A program made the translations under genes and the position numbers. Shown piece by piece: positions 5,064 to 5,727 of a stretch of DNA of 5,727 nt. The notes under the pieces were generated by a model. The model was not told where the DNA came from, searched no databases, and saw nothing but the letters and a program-made list of their open reading frames with translations. Within the stretch, counting starts at the first letter, position 1. Each line of letters starts with the position of its first letter. The stretch comes from Oscillibacter sp. (GTDB taxonomy: Bacteria; Bacillota; Clostridia; Oscillospirales; Oscillospiraceae): assembly GCA_017380995.1 (NCBI GenBank), contig JAFOCY010000139.1:1-5727 (forward strand), read 5' to 3'.

Positions 5064-5727
5064 TTACTTAGCGTCCGGATAATGAACATGGAGCAGCTCG
5101 TGGCACTTCTCCTCGCCGTAGCGATCCAGGAAAGCTTTCACCACGGGGTTGCGCTCGGCGCGCTTGAAGGGAGCGGAGCGGTCGATGTTGTAAAGACCCT
5201 CGGCGCGCTCCTTCTTGGCGGGCATCAGGCCGTGGGGCTGACCGGCACCGCCCACGCAGCCGCCGGGACAGGTCATGACTTCCACAAGGTCGTAGTAAGC
5301 CTCGCCGGCATCAATGGCCTTCAGGAGCTTCTTGGCGTGAGCCAGACCGTGGACGACAGCCAGCTTGATCTCCTTCTCGCCCACCATGACGGTGGCCTCG
5401 CGGACGGCCTCGTTGCCGCGGAGGGGAGAGTAGCTCAGCTCACGCAGTACGTTCTTGGACTTATCGGGCAGGCAGTAGCGCACAACGGCCTCTGCCACAC
5501 CGCCGGTGGTGCCGTAGATCACGGCGGAACCGGAACCAAGGCCGTAGGGCAGATCGGCGGCCTCCAGCTCCAGCTCAGAAAGCTGGATACCGGACTCCTT
5601 GATCATCTTGATGAGCTCGTAAGTGGTCAGCACCAGATCCACATCGGGCTTGCCGTCGTGGGTAAACTCAGGCCGTGCAGCCTCCATCTTCTTGGCGGTG
5701 CAGGGCATGATGGCGATGTGGAAGGTC
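5064..5727 (-). CDS. [FeFe] hydrogenase catalytic (H-cluster) domain, C-terminal part; gene runs off the right edge
   Basis: This is the C-terminal 220 residues of an iron-only hydrogenase, which interconverts protons and H2 and disposes of fermentation electrons. The frame is open to the window edge, where it reads TFHIAIMPCTAKK, so the ATG at 5708 is an internal methionine. MPCTAKKME is the second H-cluster motif: its Cys binds the [4Fe-4S] subcluster and its first Lys is known to contact a diiron cyanide. Counting that Met as 1, GSGSAVIYGTTGGVAEAVVR (58-77) is the conserved diiron-pocket segment and EVMTCPGGC (143-151) is the third motif with the remaining two cluster cysteines. A C-terminal HydB-like small-subunit tail ends near HELLHVHYPD. 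The first motif (TSCCP) and any N-terminal ferredoxin-like domains lie outside, so the subunit type (HydA, HndD-like or bifurcating) cannot be decided. Family variants are GAGQP in place of the usual GGGQP, and GGVAEA in place of the usual GGVMEA. Codon use is strongly G/C-ending, as in the SASP gene, suggesting high expression. Confidence -1.
   Translation of the reverse strand, partial: TFHIAIMPCTAKKMEAARPEFTHDGKPDVDLVLTTYELIKMIKESGIQLSELELEAADLPYGLGSGSAVIYGTTGGVAEAVVRYCLPDKSKNVLRELSYSPLRGNEAVREATVMVGEKEIKLAVVHGLAHAKKLLKAIDAGEAYYDLVEVMTCPGGCVGGAGQPHGLMPAKKERAEGLYNIDRSAPFKRAERNPVVKAFLDRYGEEKCHELLHVHYPDAK

Noticed and set aside
1..5727. Mobile element, CRISPR array, tRNA, riboswitch or phage genes
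   Set aside because: No repeats with spacers, transposase-like motifs, terminal inverted repeats, tRNA cloverleaf or leader long enough for a riboswitch were seen; coding density is high and all genes are housekeeping or sporulation functions.

Overview
The window looks like ordinary chromosomal DNA from a GC-rich, strictly anaerobic, endospore-forming Firmicute of class Clostridia. An Oscillospiraceae-like gut bacterium is my inference. Three things point this way: an alpha/beta-type small acid-soluble spore protein gene with a sigma-G-like promoter, the catalytic end of an [FeFe] hydrogenase, and a heme/corrinoid-branch tetrapyrrole gene. No mobile element, CRISPR array, tRNA or rRNA is visible.

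Layout from left to right: (1) a plus-strand uroporphyrinogen-III synthase (HemD) domain, cut by the left edge and probably the C-terminal half of a CobA-HemD fusion; (2) a strong hairpin terminator shared with the convergent gene to its right; (3) on the minus strand the sbcD-sbcC operon, read right to left, encoding the Mre11/Rad50-type SbcCD nuclease, with a 4-base ATGA stop/start overlap; (4) a 178-base divergent intergenic region carrying a good sigma-A promoter for sbcDC (minus) and a sigma-G-like promoter for the spore protein (plus); (5) the 65-residue alpha/beta SASP gene; (6) a second shared hairpin terminator; (7) on the minus strand the C-terminal 220 residues of an [FeFe] hydrogenase H-cluster domain, running off the right edge.

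The genes form separate transcription units: vegetative tetrapyrrole synthesis, constitutive DNA end processing, forespore DNA protection and fermentative hydrogen metabolism. SbcCD and SASP both act on chromosomal DNA and share a control region, but under what look like different sigma factors. Both convergent junctions are closed by near-palindromic hairpins with the same ATTCCCCGGA/TCCGGGGAAT stem base. I found no convincing evidence of an undescribed system. The items most worth checking are the matching terminators, the divergent sigma-A/sigma-G intergenic region, the probable CobA-HemD fusion, and the sequence variants in the SASP protease site and the hydrogenase motifs.
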